A stretch of DNA of 64,000 bases from Pseudomonas sp. P7548 (GTDB lineage Bacteria > Pseudomonadota > Gammaproteobacteria > Pseudomonadales > Pseudomonadaceae): positions 62,001-126,000 of the forward strand of contig NZ_JACARO010000015.1 in the NCBI RefSeq assembly GCF_013386585.1, read 5' to 3'. The notes beneath the pieces are model-generated. The model was not told where the DNA came from. It worked only from the letters and a program-made list of their open reading frames with translations, and did not search any database. A program made the translations under genes and the position numbers. How positions within the stretch are numbered: the stretch's first letter is position 1; the number at the start of each line of letters is the position of its first letter. Below, one piece after another: positions 28,379 to 37,261 of this stretch.

Positions 28379-29320
28379 ATGCCCGTCACCTTTGACCCCG
28401 ATCATCTGCGCGACAGCTTGCGCCCCCTGGTGGATGCGCAACCGCTGAGTGCCGAGGCGCGGGTCTACCAGCGTTTCTACGGGCTCGACCTGGCCAAGCG
28501 CACGGTGCCTGCGGTGAGCCGCCTGGGGCGCTTCGAGGTCGACGGTTTCGAGGTGGTGGCGCAGGTCTGGTGGCCAAAGGCGCCGGTGGCGACGATGTTC
28601 CTGTTCCACGGTTTCTACGACCATATGGGGCTGTACCGCAACGTGGTGGACTGGGCGTTGGACCAGGGCTTCGTGGTGATCGCCTGCGACCTGCCGGGCC
28701 ATGGCCTGTCCAGTGGCGCGCGGGCCAGCATCAATGATTTTTCGGTGTATCAGGACGTGGTCCAGGCGCTGTTTGCCCAGGCATCGGCCCTGCAATTGCC
28801 CCAACCCTGGCACCTGTTCGGGCAAAGCACCGGCGGGGCGGTGGTGGTGGATCACCTGCTCAACCATGGCGTCGACAGCCCGGCCCAGGGCAAGACCTTC
28901 CTGCTGTCACCGCTGGTACGGCCGCGTGCGTGGGGCTGGTCGCAGGTCAGCTATTACCTGCTGCGCCCGTTTGTAAAAGGCATTGCGCGGCGGTTCAGCG
29001 AGAACACCAACGACCCCGCGTTCAAGCCGTTCCTGGAAGCCGACCCGCTGCAGCCGCGCCAACTGCCCACCGCCTGGGTGGGCGCGCTCGCCCGCTGGAT
29101 CAAGCGCATCGAAGCCGCACCGCGCAGCCCACGGCGGCTGGTGATTATCCAGGGGGAGGAGGACATGACGGTGGACTGGCAGCACAACCTGCAGGTGCTG
29201 CGGGGCAAGTTCAACCAGCCTGAGGTGCTGATGCTGCCGCGTGGCAGGCATCACCTGGCCAATGAGATTCCCGAGATTCGTGAAGAGTACTTCCGGTATC
29301 TAACAGCCCACCTGAAATAA
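28379..29320 (+). CDS. Alpha/beta hydrolase, monoacylglycerol-lipase/lysophospholipase-like
   Basis: 313-residue serine hydrolase: oxyanion region FLFHGFYDHMG (HG at 77-78), nucleophile elbow GQSTGG (serine 150), acid in QGEEDMTVDW, histidine in PRGRHHLAN. Similar to YtpA/PldB-type hydrolases; it is probably cytoplasmic because no signal is seen. The ATG at 28379 is chosen because the alternative (28313) would place the 29-bp palindrome inside the coding region. Confidence 0.87.
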   Translation: MPVTFDPDHLRDSLRPLVDAQPLSAEARVYQRFYGLDLAKRTVPAVSRLGRFEVDGFEVVAQVWWPKAPVATMFLFHGFYDHMGLYRNVVDWALDQGFVVIACDLPGHGLSSGARASINDFSVYQDVVQALFAQASALQLPQPWHLFGQSTGGAVVVDHLLNHGVDSPAQGKTFLLSPLVRPRAWGWSQVSYYLLRPFVKGIARRFSENTNDPAFKPFLEADPLQPRQLPTAWVGALARWIKRIEAAPRSPRRLVIIQGEEDMTVDWQHNLQVLRGKFNQPEVLMLPRGRHHLANEIPEIREEYFRYLTAHLK

Positions 29321-29331
29321 CGCCGCCCCTG

Positions 29332-29359
29332 TGTAGGAGCCGGCAAGCCAGCGCCTACA
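29332..29359. repeat. Collapsed REP hairpin
   Basis: TGTAGGAGCCGG (29332-29343) faces CCAGCGCCTACA (29348-29359) with only four bases between; a shortened form of the GTAGGAGCCGG class between convergent genes. Confidence 0.7.
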
Positions 29360-29366
29360 AGGCGGG

Positions 29367-30119
29367 TTATTGCGACAGGCTTGAGGTGCTTTGGCCGACC
29401 GCCAGGCCGGCGCGAATGGCCGCCAACGCTGCCTGGTAATACGCCTTGCCTTCCGGCGACTCGGCAAACGTGGCGAACTCTTCCAGCTCCGGGTCGGACA
29501 AATCCCGATAGACGTACAGCAGCGTGTTGTTCAGGTCATTGCCGATCTGCTGCATCAACCGCTCGCGCTGACCGTTCAGCATGCCTTGGGCCTGACCGCC
29601 CCCCAGCAGGCCGGGGATCATCTGGCTCAGGCTGTCGGCGGCCACACCGGCAATCGCCAGGCTGACCTCGGCGCCCGCTTCGCGTGCCGGCAGCGCCTGG
29701 GCCAGGTGGCCGATGATCAGGCTACGGGTGGCGTCGGCTTCAATTTTCGGCAGGCCTTGGGCGTTCTTTGCCAGTTGGTCACGGCGGGTGGCGAGCAGCT
29801 CGGCGGCGACAATCTTGCGGCCCAGGGGCGACTGGAAAAACGCCAGGGCGGGCTTGGGGTCCGCCAGGTTCTTGCGCAGTTGCGCCTCGGCGCGCTGGTC
29901 CACGGCCTGGGCGGCGAAGCGTTTATTGCTGTTGTCCACCAGTGCCTGGTACACCGCTGGCGGCAGACTATTGCGATAGCGTTGCTGGGCGGCACTCAGG
30001 GCGTCATTGAAATGCGCACGTTGTTCGGCCCAGCCGGCGACCTTGTACAACTGGTCATGGCCGTCTGCCCAAGCGGGCAAAACGCAGAACATCAGCACGG
30101 AAAAAAACAAACGACGCAT
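29367..30119 (-). CDS. DUF2059-domain periplasmic protein
   Basis: 250 residues with a signal peptide (MRRLFFSVLMFCVLPAWADG, cleavage near residue 18) and a C-terminal DUF2059-type segment (about 170-230; YVYRDLSDPELEEFATFAES and KAYYQAALAAI). Function unknown for the family; periplasmic location inferred. AGGAG lies seven bases before the ATG. Divergent from the oxygenase gene. Confidence 0.85.
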   Translation of the reverse strand: MRRLFFSVLMFCVLPAWADGHDQLYKVAGWAEQRAHFNDALSAAQQRYRNSLPPAVYQALVDNSNKRFAAQAVDQRAEAQLRKNLADPKPALAFFQSPLGRKIVAAELLATRRDQLAKNAQGLPKIEADATRSLIIGHLAQALPAREAGAEVSLAIAGVAADSLSQMIPGLLGGGQAQGMLNGQRERLMQQIGNDLNNTLLYVYRDLSDPELEEFATFAESPEGKAYYQAALAAIRAGLAVGQSTSSLSQ

Positions 30120-30241
30120 ATGGACTCCTGTCAGTCGGCCACTATTGTCCGTGTCGGGCGTAGGATTTGTCGAGAAATCCTATAGGTCACCTGACTAAAG
30201 TGTATTCAGACGCTCGGCGGCTCTGTCGGATTCACAGGCGT

Positions 30242-30883
30242 ATGGATACTATGCGCGCCATGCAAATTCCCCTCGATCACTCGCTGTTGCAACGTATTGT
30301 CGACGACCTCGCCGAAAAAGGCTGGTCCCGGCAGGACGGCTTCCTGCCCCAGGCTCTGACCCTGGAATTGGCGGCTGAGTGCCGTAAACGTAAAGCCGAA
30401 GGTGAGTTGGCACCGGCTGCGGTCGGGCGCGGCCCGGCCCAGGAGATCCGCGAGGGGATTCGCGGTGACCATATCCAGTGGCTGGAAGAGGGTGATGCTG
30501 CTGTCTGCGGCACCTACATGGGCTTGATGGACGGCCTGCGCCAGGCGATGAATCGCGACCTGTTCCTGGGCCTTGAGGATTTCGAAAGCCACTTTGCGAT
30601 GTACCCGCCAGGAGCGTTCTACCTAAAACATGTGGACCGCTTTCGCGACGATGACCGGCGCATGGTGTCGGCAGTGGTCTATTTGAATGATGCCTGGCTG
30701 CCCGAACACGGCGGCCAGTTGCGCATGTACCTCAAGGACGGCGCAGAGTACGACGTAGACCCCAACGGCGGTTGCCTGGTGGTGTTCTTGTCGGGCGAGG
30801 TGCCCCACGAAGTCTTGCCGGCGACGCGTGAGCGGCTGTCCCTCACGGGCTGGTTCCGTCGGCGTGGCAACGAGCCGTTTTAA
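30242..30883 (+). CDS. 2-oxoglutarate/Fe(II)-dependent dioxygenase (SM-20/PiuC-like)
   Basis: 213 residues with a jelly-roll prolyl-hydroxylase-type domain. The iron triad is visible as H130 and D132 in LKHVDRF and H189 in EVPHEVL, with R198 as 2-oxoglutarate ligand. Substrate unknown; it could hydroxylate a protein or small molecule. ATG codons at 30242, 30251 and 30260 are all possible and none has a strong ribosome site. The DUF523 gene follows after 2 bp, so the two are co-translated. Confidence 0.85.
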   Translation: MDTMRAMQIPLDHSLLQRIVDDLAEKGWSRQDGFLPQALTLELAAECRKRKAEGELAPAAVGRGPAQEIREGIRGDHIQWLEEGDAAVCGTYMGLMDGLRQAMNRDLFLGLEDFESHFAMYPPGAFYLKHVDRFRDDDRRMVSAVVYLNDAWLPEHGGQLRMYLKDGAEYDVDPNGGCLVVFLSGEVPHEVLPATRERLSLTGWFRRRGNEPF

Positions 30884-30885
30884 CC

Positions 30886-31368
30886 ATGGAAAAGATCCTC
30901 GTCAGCCGTTGCCTGCTCGGGCACAAGGTGCGCTACGACGGCGCTGGCAGCGGGCCGTTCGATCAGTTGGCCGCATGGCAGGCCGAGGGGCGGGTGGTCG
31001 CGATCTGTCCGGAAGTGGCGGGTGGGTTGCCCACCCCCAGGCCTGCGGCCGAAATCCCGGGCGGGCAAGGGCTGGATGTGTGGGAAGGCCGTGCCCGGGT
31101 GCTGACCGCCGATGGCGAGGATTTCAGCGAGGCGTTTCTCGACGGTGCCCGCCAGGCCCTGGCGCTGGTGCAGCAACACAATATCCGTATCGCCATTCTC
31201 AAGGCCAATAGCCCGTCGTGCGGCAACCTGCTGACCTATGACGGCACATTCTCGGGGGTGAAGGTGAGCGGCGAGGGGGTGACGGCGGCGCTGCTCAAGC
31301 GCCATGGCGTGCACGTCTTCAGCGAGTTGGAACTCCCCCAAGCCGCCCAGGCACTCAACAACCTGTAG
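30886..31368 (+). CDS. DUF523-family protein
   Basis: 160 residues of the YbbK/DUF523 family, recognised by VSRCLLG (C9), AICPEVAGGLPTPRPAAEI (C41) and KANSPSCG (C112). The three conserved cysteines suggest metal or iron-sulfur binding; no activity is established. Coupled to the dioxygenase. Its TAG stop is formed by the first bases of the REP unit that follows. Confidence 0.88.
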   Translation: MEKILVSRCLLGHKVRYDGAGSGPFDQLAAWQAEGRVVAICPEVAGGLPTPRPAAEIPGGQGLDVWEGRARVLTADGEDFSEAFLDGARQALALVQQHNIRIAILKANSPSCGNLLTYDGTFSGVKVSGEGVTAALLKRHGVHVFSELELPQAAQALNNL

Positions 31369-31447
31369 GCGCCGGCTTGCCGGCGATGAGGCCCTTAAGG
31401 TTTGCGAACAACTTGAGGCCGCTATCGCCGGCAAGCCGGCTCCTACA
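31364..31447. repeat. REP pair (GCCGGCTTGCCGGCGAT class)
   Basis: 24-nt arms (31364-31387, 31424-31447) with one mismatch, between convergent genes; the left arm supplies the stop codon of the DUF523 gene. Confidence 0.88.
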
Positions 31448-31452
31448 GCGTG

Positions 31453-31944
31453 TTATTGGGTCTTGGCGACGGGCTCGGTTTCAAACCACTTTTGCGTCAG
31501 CGCCTTCAAGCGGCCATCGGCCTTGATGTGCTGCAGCGCCTTGTCCAGGCTATTTTTGAAGGCCGGGTTGCCTTTATGGAATGGAATCGCCAGTTCAGGT
31601 GTTTCCTTATAAGCCTCACTGAAATCGAACCGATCCCGCAGCTCGGCAGTCATAGCGATATGGTTGATGGCCACGTCGTACTTGCCGGTTTCCACGCCGG
31701 GTAGCAGGTCGCTGTCGTCGGTGGTGATGAATGAGGGGCGCACGTCCATTTCCTTGGCCAGTTGTTCACCCAGCTCCACTTCAAAGCCGGTGAGTTTGTC
31801 GCCGTCCTTGAAGTTAAAGGGTGGGGTGTTGGCTTCGAGGGCGATACGCAGTTCGCCGCGATCGAACACATCGTCGATCAACTCGGCATGAGCCAGAGGG
31901 CTCAGGAAGGAAAGCAAAAGTACAAGGCCAGGCGAAAGGCGCAT
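31453..31944 (-). CDS. Short amino-acid-type periplasmic binding protein (central lobe missing)
   Basis: 163 residues: signal peptide (MRLSPGLVLLLSFLSPLAHA, cleavage about residue 20), then SBP_bac_3 segments ELRIALEANTPPFNFKDG, LTGFEVELGEQLAKEM and GKYDVAINHIAMTAELR, then directly the C-terminal end (AIPFHKGNPAFKNSLDKAL). Normal members run about 225-240 residues; some 65-80 residues of the second lobe are absent between EAYKETPE and LAIPF, in frame. No permease or ATPase is adjacent. Start 31944 follows AGGAG. Either a degraded cystine-type binding protein or a minimal variant. Confidence 0.8.
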   Translation of the reverse strand: MRLSPGLVLLLSFLSPLAHAELIDDVFDRGELRIALEANTPPFNFKDGDKLTGFEVELGEQLAKEMDVRPSFITTDDSDLLPGVETGKYDVAINHIAMTAELRDRFDFSEAYKETPELAIPFHKGNPAFKNSLDKALQHIKADGRLKALTQKWFETEPVAKTQ

Positions 31945-32080
31945 GGTCACTCCTAAAGTATTCATCTGTGCGAGGCGCCGTTCAGCATCGCTTTGCTATG
32001 GTGTGTTGAGTGCCTTGGACAGCAATTTGCCGCGAAGTTGTCATAACCCAACAGATTTCCTGGAAAAACTGGAGAAGCGA

Positions 32081-32521
32081 ATGAAAGCCCTTTTGTCCCG
32101 AGCAACGATTGCCAGCCTGCTGCTGGGTGCTTCAATGTTGGCCACCGCCGCCGACGGTATCCCGCGCAGTGCTCCACCTGAAGGCGCCAAGGTGTTTATC
32201 GTTTCGCCAAAAGACGGCGCCACCGTCGACAAGACCTTCACCGTCAAATTCGGCATGGAAGGCTTGAAACTGGCTCCGGCCACTGACCAGACCCCAGGCA
32301 CCGGCCACCACCACTTGCTGGTCGACCAGAAAGAACTGCCTGACGCCAGCGTGCCAATCCCGGCCACCGACACCGTGATCCACTACGGCAAGGCCCAGAC
32401 CGAAACAGAACTGACCCTCACCCCAGGCAAGCACACCTTGCAACTGGTGGCGGGCGACAAACTGCACATGCAGTTCAACCCGACTGTAGCGTCCAAAGTG
32501 ATCACGGTTAACGTTAAGTAA
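32081..32521 (+). CDS. DUF4399-domain periplasmic protein
   Basis: 146 residues: signal peptide (cleavage probably after ATA, about residue 23) and a DUF4399 beta-sandwich (KVFIVSPKDGATVDKTFTV, GTGHHHLLVD). The HHH motif suggests metal binding, but function is unknown. ATG at 32081 follows GGAGAAGCG; the frame opens earlier but without a ribosome site. Divergent from the short binding protein. Confidence 0.87.
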   Translation: MKALLSRATIASLLLGASMLATAADGIPRSAPPEGAKVFIVSPKDGATVDKTFTVKFGMEGLKLAPATDQTPGTGHHHLLVDQKELPDASVPIPATDTVIHYGKAQTETELTLTPGKHTLQLVAGDKLHMQFNPTVASKVITVNVK

Positions 32522-32535
32522 GATTTGTTCAGATG

Positions 32536-32568
32536 AAAAAAAGGGAGCCCCTGAGGGCTCCCTTTTTT
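32536..32568. terminator. Bidirectional terminator between the DUF4399 gene and serA
   Basis: GGGAGCCC/GGGCTCCC stem (32543-32550, 32555-32562) with CTGA loop, seven A residues before and six T after. Serves both converging genes. Confidence 0.95.
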
Positions 32569-32585
32569 ATGGTGCAGGTGAAACC

Positions 32586-33815
32586 TTAGAACAACACGCG
32601 GCTACGAATCGTGCCGTTGATGTGCTGCAGCTTCTCTTGCGCCAGGTCCGAGTACTCGGCGTCGACGTCGATTACCACGTAGCCAACCTTCTCGTTGGTC
32701 TGCAGGAACTGACCAGAGATGTTGATGCCGTTTTCCGCGAAGACCTTGTTGATCTCCATCATCACGCCAGGAATGTTCTGGTGGATGTGCAGCAGGCGGT
32801 GCTTGCCAGGGTGAGCCGGCAGGGCCACTTCCGGGAAGTTCACGGACGATACGGAAGTACCGTTGTCGCTGTACTTGACCAGCTTCTCCGACACTTCCAG
32901 GCCGATGTTGGCCTGGGCTTCAGCGGTGGAGCCGCCGATGTGCGGGGTCAGGATCACGTTGTCCAGGCCGCGCAGCGGGCTTTCGAAGATGTCGTCGTTG
33001 GAGCGTGGCTCCACCGGGAACACGTCGATGGCGGCGCCGATCAGGTGCTTGTCCTTGATCGCGTCGGCCAGGGCGTCCAGCTCGACCACGGTGCCACGTG
33101 CTGCGTTGATCAGGATGCCGCCTTTCTTGATGGCGCGGATTTCCTTCTCGCCGATCATCCACTGGGTCTCAGCGGTTTCCGGAACGTGCAGGGTGACGAT
33201 GTCGGACATGCCCAGCAGTTCGGTCAGGCTGGCCACTTGGGTGGCGTTGCCCAATGGCAGCTTGGTCAGGGTGTCGTAGAAGAACACCTGCATGCCCAGG
33301 CCCTCGGCCAGGACCGACAGTTGAGTACCGATCGAACCGTAACCGACGATACCCAGCTTCTTGCCACGGATTTCAAAGGAGTTGGCCGCGCTCTTGATCC
33401 AGCCGCCACGGTGGCAGGAAGCGTTCTTCTCAGGGATGCCGCGCAGCAGCAGGATGGCCTCGGCCAGCACCAGCTCCGCAACGGAACGGGTGTTGGAGTA
33501 CGGTGCGTTGAACACCGCGATGCCGCGCTCGCGCGCTGCGTTGAGGTCGACCTGGTTGGTGCCGATGCAGAAACAGCCAACCGCCACGAGTTTCTTGGCG
33601 TGATCGAAGATCTCTTCGGTCAGCTGAGTGCGGGAGCGAATGCCGATAAAGTGCGCGTCGGCGATCTTTTCCTTTAACTGGGCTTCCGGCAGAGAACTGG
33701 TGATGTACTCAATGCTGGTGTACCCGGCGGCTTTCAGAACGTCGACAGCCGATGGGTGGACGCCTTCCAGAAGAAGGAACTTGATCTTGCTCTTATCGAG
33801 AGAAGTCTTGCTCAT
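32586..33815 (-). CDS. serA: D-3-phosphoglycerate dehydrogenase
   Basis: 409 residues. First step of serine synthesis, NAD-dependent oxidation of 3-phosphoglycerate. Contains the 2-hydroxyacid dehydrogenase fold (GIVGYGSIGTQL nucleotide loop; catalytic Arg in NAARGTVVEL and His in HIGGSTAEAQ) and a C-terminal ACT domain (about 335-409) for serine feedback. SerA of this type can also reduce 2-oxoglutarate to D-2-hydroxyglutarate, which explains the divergent D2HGDH gene. Confidence 0.97.
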   Translation of the reverse strand: MSKTSLDKSKIKFLLLEGVHPSAVDVLKAAGYTSIEYITSSLPEAQLKEKIADAHFIGIRSRTQLTEEIFDHAKKLVAVGCFCIGTNQVDLNAARERGIAVFNAPYSNTRSVAELVLAEAILLLRGIPEKNASCHRGGWIKSAANSFEIRGKKLGIVGYGSIGTQLSVLAEGLGMQVFFYDTLTKLPLGNATQVASLTELLGMSDIVTLHVPETAETQWMIGEKEIRAIKKGGILINAARGTVVELDALADAIKDKHLIGAAIDVFPVEPRSNDDIFESPLRGLDNVILTPHIGGSTAEAQANIGLEVSEKLVKYSDNGTSVSSVNFPEVALPAHPGKHRLLHIHQNIPGVMMEINKVFAENGINISGQFLQTNEKVGYVVIDVDAEYSDLAQEKLQHINGTIRSRVLF

Positions 33816-33908
33816 CTGCGTAAACCTGTATCCCGGAGAAAAATGGCAGGGAATCGGATCGCTTAAGCTGACCCGGACGGCAGGAAAGCCGTCACCGCAG
33901 AAACGCCC

Positions 33909-33955
33909 TTGGGCTCTGTCCTGCGGGGGCGGTATGCTAGCATACGCGCCCCGCT
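33909..33955. promoter_or_regulatory. serA-D2HGDH promoter region with palindrome
   Basis: A perfect 14-bp palindrome GTATGCTAGCATAC (33932-33945) is flanked by complementary GC arms (GCGGGG, CCCCGC). Plus-strand candidate promoter: TTGGGC (33909-33914), 18-bp spacer, TATGCT (33933-33938). The palindrome gives a TATGCT on the minus strand too, so it may join back-to-back -10 boxes. Inferred. Confidence 0.5.
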
Positions 33956-34020
33956 AAACACTCATTCCTGCGACGTGAAGCGTTCTCAGGATGACCATGA
34001 ATTGTTCGAGAGTTCTGTCG

Positions 34021-35415
34021 ATGACCCATCCTGCCCTGATTGATGAGCTAAAGACCCTGGTTGAGCCTGGCAAAGTGCTGACCGATGCAGACTCCCTGGA
34101 GGCTTACGGCAAGGATTGGACCAAGCATTTCGCCCCCGCACCCACGGCCATCGTCTTCCCCAAGACCATCGAGCAGGTGCAGGCCATCGTCCGTTGGGCC
34201 AATGAACACAAGGTGGCGCTGGTGCCATCTGGTGGGCGTACCGGCCTGTCGGCAGCCGCTGTGGCGGCCAATGGCGAAGTGGTCGTGTCGTTCGACTACA
34301 TGAACCAGATTCTCGACGTGAACCTCACCGACCGCACCGCCGTGTGCCAGCCGGGCGTGGTCACCAAGCAGTTGCAGAACGTCGCCGAAGAAAAAGGCTT
34401 GTACTACCCGGTGGACTTCGCGTCGTCCGGTTCGAGCCAGATTGGCGGCAATATCGGCACCAATGCCGGCGGGATCAAGGTTATTCGCTACGGCATGACC
34501 CGCAACTGGGTGGCTGGCATGAAGGTCGTCACCGGCAAGGGTGATGTGCTGGAGCTGAACCGCGACCTGATCAAGAACGCCACCGGCTATGACATGCGCC
34601 AGCTGTTCATCGGCGCCGAAGGCACCCTGGGCTTCGTGGTGGAAGCCACCATGCGCCTGGACCGTGCACCGAAAAACCTCACTGCCATGGTGCTGGGTAC
34701 CACCGACTTCGACTCGATCATGCCGGTATTGCACGCGTTCCAGAGCAAGCTGGACCTGACCGCTTTTGAATTCTTCTCCGACAAGGCCCTGGCCAAGGTC
34801 CTCGGCCGTGGTGACGTGCCAGCGCCGTTCGAGACCGAATGCCCGTTCTACGCCCTGCTGGAATTCGAAGCCACTACCGAAGAAGTCGCCAACCACGCGC
34901 TGGAAACCTTCGAACACTGCGTGGAGCAAGGCTGGGTGCTCGACGGCGTGATGAGCCAGAGCGAAACCCAACTGCACAACCTGTGGAAACTGCGCGAGTA
35001 CATCTCCGAGACCATTTCCCACTGGACCCCGTACAAGAACGATATTTCGGTCACTGTCTCCAAAGTCCCGGCGTTCTTGCAGGAAATCGACGCGATCGTC
35101 GGCGAACACTACCCGGATTTCGAAATCGTCTGGTTCGGCCACATTGGCGACGGCAACCTGCACCTGAACATCCTCAAGCCGGAAAACCTGAGCAAGGATG
35201 AGTTCTTCGCCAAGTGCGCCACCGTGAACAAGTGGGTGTTCGAAACCGTCGAGAAGTACAACGGCTCGATCTCCGCTGAGCACGGCGTGGGCATGACCAA
35301 GCGTGATTACCTGACCTACAGCCGTTCGCCGGTGGAAATCGAGTACATGAAAGCTGTGAAAGCCGTGTTCGACCCGAACGGGATCATGAACCCTGGCAAG
35401 ATCTTCGCTGTTTAA
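34021..35415 (+). CDS. d2hgdh: FAD-dependent D-2-hydroxyglutarate dehydrogenase
   Basis: 464 residues: PCMH-type FAD-binding domain (about 35-215; PSGGRTGLSAAA, SSGSSQIGGNIGTNAGG) and FAD-oxidase C-terminal domain (to HGVGMTKRDY and FDPNGIMNPGKIF). In P. stutzeri the equivalent enzyme next to serA oxidises the D-2-hydroxyglutarate formed by SerA and passes electrons to ETF. The arrangement here is the same. Start ATG 34021 (MTHPALIDEL) matches family length; ATGs at 33991 or 33997 would add up to 10 residues. Confidence 0.9.
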   Translation: MTHPALIDELKTLVEPGKVLTDADSLEAYGKDWTKHFAPAPTAIVFPKTIEQVQAIVRWANEHKVALVPSGGRTGLSAAAVAANGEVVVSFDYMNQILDVNLTDRTAVCQPGVVTKQLQNVAEEKGLYYPVDFASSGSSQIGGNIGTNAGGIKVIRYGMTRNWVAGMKVVTGKGDVLELNRDLIKNATGYDMRQLFIGAEGTLGFVVEATMRLDRAPKNLTAMVLGTTDFDSIMPVLHAFQSKLDLTAFEFFSDKALAKVLGRGDVPAPFETECPFYALLEFEATTEEVANHALETFEHCVEQGWVLDGVMSQSETQLHNLWKLREYISETISHWTPYKNDISVTVSKVPAFLQEIDAIVGEHYPDFEIVWFGHIGDGNLHLNILKPENLSKDEFFAKCATVNKWVFETVEKYNGSISAEHGVGMTKRDYLTYSRSPVEIEYMKAVKAVFDPNGIMNPGKIFAV

Positions 35416-35437
35416 TCGCCCCTGAAGGAGTCGTTCC

Positions 35438-36103
35438 ATGAGCTACCAGCACAAGTATGTCGACGGCACCAACATCCACTTTCCCCTGGGTAAAGTGGTG
35501 TGCATCGGGCGTAACTACGCCGAACATGCCAAGGAACTGGACAACCCGGTACCGACCGAGCCGCTGCTGTTCATCAAGCCTGGCAGTTGCGTGGTCGCGC
35601 TGGAAGGTGGCTTCGCCATCCCGACCGAGCGCGGTTCGGTGCACTACGAGGCGGAAATCGCGGTATTGATCGGCAAGCCGTTGTCGACCAAGCCGAGCCG
35701 TGAAGAAGTGCTGGACGCCATCTCCGGTTTCGCCCCGGCCCTGGACCTGACCCTGCGCGACAAGCAGGCCGAGCTGAAAGCCAAGGGCCTGCCGTGGGAA
35801 ATCGCCAAGTCCTTTGACGGCGCGGCGGTGATTGCACCCTTCGTGGTGGGCAGCACCTTCCCGGACGTGACCGATATCGGCATCCGCCTGACCATCAACG
35901 GTGAGGTTCGCCAGGACGGCAACAGCGCGATCATGCTCAACCCGATCATCCCGATGATCCAGTACATGGCCGGTTGCTTCTCGCTGCAGGCCGGCGACGT
36001 GATCCTCACCGGCACCCCGGTGGGCGTGGGCCCGCTGAATGTCGGCGACGAGCTGGTGCTGGAACTGCCAGGCGTCAGCCGCTTCGAAAGCCACGTTCGC
36101 TAA
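35438..36103 (+). CDS. Fumarylacetoacetate-hydrolase-fold protein (YcgM-like)
   Basis: 221 residues of the FAH family, short acylpyruvase/oxaloacetate tautomerase type. Metal-site motifs: VVCIGRNYAEHAKEL, VHYEAEIAVLIGK, APALDLTLRD and TGTPVGVGPL. It probably hydrolyses acylpyruvates or handles oxaloacetate enol. It starts 22 bp after D2HGDH with AAGGAG upstream, so they form an operon; a shared job in keto-acid housekeeping is inferred. Confidence 0.88.
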   Translation: MSYQHKYVDGTNIHFPLGKVVCIGRNYAEHAKELDNPVPTEPLLFIKPGSCVVALEGGFAIPTERGSVHYEAEIAVLIGKPLSTKPSREEVLDAISGFAPALDLTLRDKQAELKAKGLPWEIAKSFDGAAVIAPFVVGSTFPDVTDIGIRLTINGEVRQDGNSAIMLNPIIPMIQYMAGCFSLQAGDVILTGTPVGVGPLNVGDELVLELPGVSRFESHVR

Positions 36104-36117
36104 ACCCCTCTCCCTTC

Positions 36118-36203
36118 GTAGGAGCCGGCTTGCCGGCGATAGCATCACCTCGGTGTAACTGACAGACCGAGCTGCCCGCATCGCAGGCAAGCCAGCTCCC
36201 ACA
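36118..36203. repeat. Hybrid REP pair
   Basis: Left arm of the GTAGGAGCCGGCTTGCCGGC class, right arm of the GCAGGCAAGCCAGCTCCCAC class. The interior has CACCTCGGT as in two other elements. Confidence 0.85.
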
Positions 36204-36337
36204 GGGGTTTGTGTTCATCCCCAAGCATCGTTCTTTGCATTTTTTTCACACGTCATCCGGATAATCCTCAGCCTTCAGCACGCGGGCCCGTTGATCCTGT
36301 GCTATCACCTTAAGCTGACTTTCTGGAAAAGCGCTCA

Positions 36338-37261
36338 ATGGCCGTGCCTCTGCCTTCCGCCACACCCCAGCCCCGCTCCCGTTTTGCCCTGCGTTGGTAT
36401 TCCTGGCTGTTCCTGGCGGGGGCCATCGTCTATGGCGTTTCGTGGGCGATGCATTGGGACGATCGCGGCGTGTTGTGGGTGATGGAGCGCTTCGAAACCC
36501 AGGCAGAGCGCCAGGAAAGTGTGTGGCTGCCGGACTACCACGCGGTCATCGATGGCAAGTTGCTGCCCGGCATGGAGAAGGACGAAGCTTCGGATGTGTC
36601 CTATAACCCGCAGACCAAAACCCTGTTTTCCGTCATGGGCAAGAACCCTTTTCTTGTTGAGTTGAGCCTGCAAGGCGATGTGCTGCGCAAGATGCCGCTC
36701 AATGGCTGGAACAACCCGGAAGGCGTCACGGTGATGGAAAACGGCCAGATGGCCATCGTCGATGAGCGCATGCACACCCTGACGGTGGTCAAGGTCGACG
36801 CCAGCACCCAGCAACTGAACATCGCTGACTTCAAAAGCTACGACCTGGGCCCTTCCAAGGACCAGAACAAAGCTTTTGAAGGCGTCACCTGGGACAAGCG
36901 TAACCAGCACATTGTGCTCGGTGAAGAGCGCCCGCCCGCGCTGTTCACCTGGAAAAGCGATGGCAGCACGCTGACCGGCGACAAGCAAAAAGTCGCCACG
37001 ACCGAGCTGGACATGCGCAATCTCTCTGCCCTGGCCGTCGACCCGCGCACGGGCCACTTGCTGGCACTGTCGGCCGACTCCCACTTGCTGCTGGAACTGG
37101 ATGAAAAGGGCGAGCAAGTCAGTTTCATGACCTTGCTCGGCGGTTTCAACGGCCTCAAGAACACCATCCCCCGCGCCGAAGGCGTGACCATGGATGAAGA
37201 CGGCACCCTGTACATGGTCAGTGAGCCCAACTTGTTCTACCGCTTCGAAAAGCAGAAGTAA
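36338..37261 (+). CDS. SdiA-regulated-domain protein, paralogue 1
   Basis: 307 residues: a short cytoplasmic stretch, one transmembrane segment (about 22-40) and a periplasmic beta-propeller-like SdiA-regulated/YjiK domain (SDVSYNPQTKTLFSVMGK, NPEGVTVMENGQMAIVDER, LSALAVDPRTGHLLALS, EGVTMDEDGTLYMVSEPNLF). Function unknown. A near-copy follows 120 bp downstream. The stop overlaps an 8-bp hairpin (37261-37280, ATTA loop). Confidence 0.87.
   Translation: MAVPLPSATPQPRSRFALRWYSWLFLAGAIVYGVSWAMHWDDRGVLWVMERFETQAERQESVWLPDYHAVIDGKLLPGMEKDEASDVSYNPQTKTLFSVMGKNPFLVELSLQGDVLRKMPLNGWNNPEGVTVMENGQMAIVDERMHTLTVVKVDASTQQLNIADFKSYDLGPSKDQNKAFEGVTWDKRNQHIVLGEERPPALFTWKSDGSTLTGDKQKVATTELDMRNLSALAVDPRTGHLLALSADSHLLLELDEKGEQVSFMTLLGGFNGLKNTIPRAEGVTMDEDGTLYMVSEPNLFYRFEKQK

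Noticed and set aside
31364-31447. Terminator after the DUF523 gene
   Set aside because: The stem is a REP pair without a T tract; it may affect mRNA stability but is not called a Rho-independent terminator.
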